Of a stretch of 30,413 nucleotides of DNA, positions 27,746 to 30,413 are shown in pieces. The stretch lies in contig CAZGSV010000025.1 of NCBI GenBank assembly GCA_964528605.1, positions 1 to 30,413 on the forward strand, written 5' to 3'. The first letter of the stretch is position 1, and the number at the start of each line of letters is the position of its first letter. The notes beneath the pieces were generated by a model. It was not told where the DNA came from. It ran no database searches and saw nothing but the letters and a program-made list of their open reading frames with translations. The DNA comes from CAZGSV01 sp964528605. Its GTDB lineage: Bacteria > Armatimonadota > Zipacnadia > CAZGSV01. A program made the position numbers and the translations under genes.

Positions 27746-29329
27746 ATGCCCCGCGTAAACACAGACTCCGTCCTCGACCAAGGCCGGCGCCATTGGGCCG
27801 ATGTAGCCGCTGAGGCAATTCTCCAGCGCCCCCGCGCCCACCACCGCGTCGCCACCGGCATCACCCCCTCCGGCCCCATTCACCTCGGCAACATGCGCGA
27901 AATGATCACCGGCCAGGCTATGTACCAAGCTCTGCGCGGCGCCGACGCCGACCTGGTCTACATCGCCGATACCCTCGACCCTCTGCGCCGCGTCTATCCC
28001 TTCCTGCCCCCGGAGTATCAGCAGCACGTCGGCAAGCCGCTTGCCTGCGTCCCCGATCCCTGGGGCTGCTGCCAAGACTACGCCGACCACTTCCTCCGCC
28101 CCTTCATCACCAGCATCGCAACTCTGGGCATCAAGCCTCGCGTCATCCGCGCCGAAGAACTCTACCGCATGCCTGAGATGCAGCAACTCGTCGTCGTCAC
28201 CCTCGAGCGCGCCGAGCAAGTGCGCCGCATCATCGCCGAAGTCACCGGCAGGCCCGACACCGAGGAGCGTGCGCTCTACTCCGTCCCCTGCGCCGATTGC
28301 CGCCACCTGGCTCCGGCCGAACTGGTTCCGCCTGCCTCGGTCAAGTACGAATGCGCTTGCGGCAAGCAGCAGACCCTCCCCATCAGCGACGCCGGGGGCA
28401 AACTCGTCTGGCGCGTGGACTGGCCCGCCCGCTGGCGCGCCCTGGGTGTCACCGCCGAGCCCTTCGGCAAGGACCACGCCACCGCCGGCGGCTCCTACGA
28501 CACCGCCACCCGCCTCGCGCGCGAGATCTTCGACTATGAACCGCCCTACCCCGTCGTCTACGAATGGATCTACCTCAAGGGCCGCGGCGCCATGGCCAGT
28601 TCCACCGGCGTCGGCGTCAGCATCGAGGCCGTGCTCGAAGTCGCCCCCCCAGAACTCGTCAAGTTCCTCATCCTCCGCGTGCGCCCGGAGAAACACATTG
28701 ATTTCGATCCGGGCACCAACCTCCTCCGCCTCGTCGAGGAATACCAGCAGTTGCAGGCGGACTACCTCGCCGGCGGCGAGGCCGCGGACGCCCTCCGCCG
28801 CCGCATCTTTGAACTTTCACAGGTCTCGGCCACGCCTCACCTTTACCCGGCCGTCCCCTTCGCCCATCTGCCCGTCGTGCTGCAAGCCGCCGGCGGCGAT
28901 GCGGCGCGTGCTCTCGAGATTCTCCGCCGCACCGGCTACTCCCTCGAGGAAAGCGATCTCCCTGACCTCGAACAATGGCTCCGCCTGGCCGCCGGCTGGC
29001 TCGAGCGCTACGCGCCTGAAGAGGCCCGCTTCCAGGTGCTCGAAACCGCTCCGCAAGTCCGACTCTCGCCGTCCCAGGCCGCTCTGCTCGCGCGCCTGGC
29101 GGACGACCTCGCGCACACTGTGTGGACTGCTGAGCAGGTTCACAGCGCCGTTTACGGTGCCATTCAGCAACAAGGCCTCAAGCCCGCGGAGGCCTTTCAG
29201 GCCTGCTACCTAGCACTTCTCGGCAGGCCTCAAGGCCCCCGCCTCGGCTACCTGCTCACCTCGCTGCCGCGCGCCTTCGTCCTCACCCGCTTCCGCCAAG
29301 TCGCCCAATCAGCCCCGTCCAACCTTTGA
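27746..29329 (+). CDS. lysS: Lysyl-tRNA synthetase, class I (archaeal type)
   Basis: This 527-residue enzyme charges tRNA-Lys and belongs to the class I LysRS family, typical of archaea and found in only some bacteria. The catalytic Rossmann fold carries the HIGH-type motif TPSGPIHLGN (40-49). A zinc-ribbon-like insert has CADC and CACG. The segment VTAEPFGKDH ATAGGSYD (written in two parts) and GYEPPY-like FDYEPPYPVVYEWI are LysRS1 features. The KMSKS loop reads AMASSTG (282-288), lacking the usual first Lys and the Lys after the Ser pair. The region VAPPELVKFLILRVRPEKHIDFDPG, read as two adjoining parts, and the C-terminal helical anticodon-binding domain complete it. No class II lysS is in the window. 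ATG 27746 is probably close to the mRNA 5' end. Confidence 0.93.
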   Translation: MPRVNTDSVLDQGRRHWADVAAEAILQRPRAHHRVATGITPSGPIHLGNMREMITGQAMYQALRGADADLVYIADTLDPLRRVYPFLPPEYQQHVGKPLACVPDPWGCCQDYADHFLRPFITSIATLGIKPRVIRAEELYRMPEMQQLVVVTLERAEQVRRIIAEVTGRPDTEERALYSVPCADCRHLAPAELVPPASVKYECACGKQQTLPISDAGGKLVWRVDWPARWRALGVTAEPFGKDHATAGGSYDTATRLAREIFDYEPPYPVVYEWIYLKGRGAMASSTGVGVSIEAVLEVAPPELVKFLILRVRPEKHIDFDPGTNLLRLVEEYQQLQADYLAGGEAADALRRRIFELSQVSATPHLYPAVPFAHLPVVLQAAGGDAARALEILRRTGYSLEESDLPDLEQWLRLAAGWLERYAPEEARFQVLETAPQVRLSPSQAALLARLADDLAHTVWTAEQVHSAVYGAIQQQGLKPAEAFQACYLALLGRPQGPRLGYLLTSLPRAFVLTRFRQVAQSAPSNL

Positions 29330-30409
29330 GTGCCGCCCGTGGAACCCCGCGAACGCCTCCTCCGCGCACTCCGCCACGAGCCCACCGACCGCGCCCCCAA
29401 ACACATCCGCCTCACGCCCCCCCTATACCAGGTCTTCCGCCAGCGCACCGGGGCCGCCAGCGTGGAGGACTACTTCGAATGGGAGATGCGCCAGGTCGAA
29501 ATCGCGCCCACCACCCGGCGCCCCGACTTCACCCCGTACCTCCCCAACGACCTCCCCCCCGGCACTGAGGTGGACGAATGGGGCGTCGCCTGGGTGCCCG
29601 GCTCCATGTACCACTTCACCCGCATGATCCACCCGCTCGCCTCCGTCAACACCGTCCGCGCTCTCCGCGACTACCCCTGGCCCGACGTCACCGCCGACTA
29701 CCGCCGCCGCGACCTCTCGCGGCAGATGGCCGACCTCCACCGCCGCGGCTACTCCTCCTTCGCCTATGTCCCCTGTATCTTCGGCACTATCTGGGAGTCC
29801 GCCTGGCGCCTCCGCGGCATGGAGGCCATGTTCGTGGACATGATCGAGCACCCCGATTACGCGCGGGAACTCCTCAGCACCCTCACCGACCTCGCCTGCG
29901 ACAACGCCGCCTTCCTCGCGCGCGCCGGCGCCGACGTCATCCGCCTCGCCGACGACGTCGGCACTCAGCGCGGCCTCATGATGAGCGCGCGCATGTGGCG
30001 GGAGTGGCTCAAGCCCGGCCTGGCGGCCGTCGTCGCCGCCGCTCGCCGCGAGAGCCCCGACATCCACATCTTCTACCACTCCGACGGCGACGTCACCGAA
30101 CTCGTGCCCGAGTTCATCGAGATCGGCATTGACATCCTCAACCCCGTGCAGCCCGAGTGCATGGATCCGATTGCGCTCAAGAAGCAGTACGGCGACCGCC
30201 TCTGCTTCTGGGGCACCATCGGCACCCAGACCACCATGCCCTTCGGCACCCCGGACGAAGTCCGCGCCACCGTGCGCCACATGATCGACACCGTCGGTCG
30301 CGGCGGCGGCCTCGTCGTCGGCCCCACCCACATGCTCGAGCCCGACGTCCCCTGGGAAGACGTCGAAGCCCTCGCCGACGCCATCCGCACCACCCCCGTG
30401 CCTCCGTAG
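29330..30409 (+). CDS. Uroporphyrinogen decarboxylase (URO-D) family protein
   Basis: This 359-residue protein belongs to the URO-D superfamily, which includes HemE and corrinoid methyltransferases of the MtaA/MtbA/CmuA type. It starts in family fashion (PRERLLRALRHEPTDRAPKH), then has WGVAW, LRDYPWPD, the central ADVIRLADDVGTQRGLMMS, the YHSDGDVTELVPEFIEIG strand-turn (URO-D proteins have H-x-DG here) and GIDILNPVQPECMDP, with CFWGTIGTQ and GPTHMLEPDVPWEDVEAL at the end. The HemE N-terminal arginine signature for porphyrin binding is not evident, so heme synthesis is unlikely; a methyltransferase or unknown decarboxylase role is possible. GTG 29330 directly follows the lysS stop; GTG 29339 is an alternative. 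No Shine-Dalgarno is seen, so coupling to lysS is likely. Confidence 0.87.
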   Translation: MPPVEPRERLLRALRHEPTDRAPKHIRLTPPLYQVFRQRTGAASVEDYFEWEMRQVEIAPTTRRPDFTPYLPNDLPPGTEVDEWGVAWVPGSMYHFTRMIHPLASVNTVRALRDYPWPDVTADYRRRDLSRQMADLHRRGYSSFAYVPCIFGTIWESAWRLRGMEAMFVDMIEHPDYARELLSTLTDLACDNAAFLARAGADVIRLADDVGTQRGLMMSARMWREWLKPGLAAVVAAARRESPDIHIFYHSDGDVTELVPEFIEIGIDILNPVQPECMDPIALKKQYGDRLCFWGTIGTQTTMPFGTPDEVRATVRHMIDTVGRGGGLVVGPTHMLEPDVPWEDVEALADAIRTTPVPP

Positions 30410-30413
30410 GGGC

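Noticed and set aside
1..30413. tRNA, rRNA, CRISPR array, insertion sequence or prophage
   Set aside because: I scanned intergenic stretches for cloverleaf-like ends, repeated spacers, transposase-like genes and terminal repeats and saw none; nearly all of the window is coding.

Overview
The window is a high-GC bacterial chromosome segment (G/C-dominated third codon positions, many GTG starts). Two runs of exactly 10 Ns mark it as a draft or metagenome-derived assembly. Most of it is core housekeeping. The gene orders rimP-nusA-ylxR-infB-ylxP-rbfA-nrnA and gmk-coaBC-priA-def-fmt are those usual in Gram-positive and related Terrabacteria-type lineages. A class I (archaeal-type) lysyl-tRNA synthetase, a secreted GH38-like protein and a URO-D-family protein would also fit deep-branching environmental phyla such as Armatimonadota. 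The phylum is an inference that I cannot confirm from sequence alone.

Layout. (1) 9-6264, minus strand: translation/transcription operon. It has a good sigma70-type promoter (6236-6264), a leader with a perfect terminator-like hairpin (6164-6185), then rimP, nusA, ylxR, infB, ylxP, rbfA and a DHH-family nanoRNase (nrnA), with short gaps or overlaps. (2) 6435-12010, plus strand: two exported proteins, a GH38 alpha-mannosidase-like protein whose metal and acid/base residues are largely substituted, and a penicillin-acylase-family Ntn hydrolase with a lipobox. (3) 12128-18430, minus strand: gmk, coaBC, priA, def, fmt and a small TPR protein, apparently one operon, with rpoZ missing from its usual place. 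(4) 18536-19546, plus strand: an AIR-synthase/HypE-like ATP-binding protein with an assembly gap, convergent with an M20 peptidase (19543-20673, minus); the two stop codons share one CTAG. (5) 20884-25316, plus strand: secD (second assembly gap, large N-terminal insertion), secF, a Zn-type CDF transporter and a VanZ-like membrane protein. (6) 25318-27549, minus strand: topA with four C-terminal zinc ribbons. (7) 27746-30409, plus strand: class I lysyl-tRNA synthetase with an altered KMSKS loop and probably a near-leaderless mRNA, followed directly by a URO-D-family protein.

Functionally, regions 1 and 3 supply ribosome maturation, initiation (IF2, Fmt, Def), transcription elongation control, nucleotide and CoA synthesis and replication restart. 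Region 5 supports protein export and metal homeostasis. Region 2 is the accessory, exported part and the most unusual. I saw no mobile element, CRISPR array, rRNA or tRNA. I did not find a clear multi-gene novel system; the best leads are the degenerate GH38 protein, the rimP leader RNA, the SecD insertion and the class I LysRS with its altered loop.
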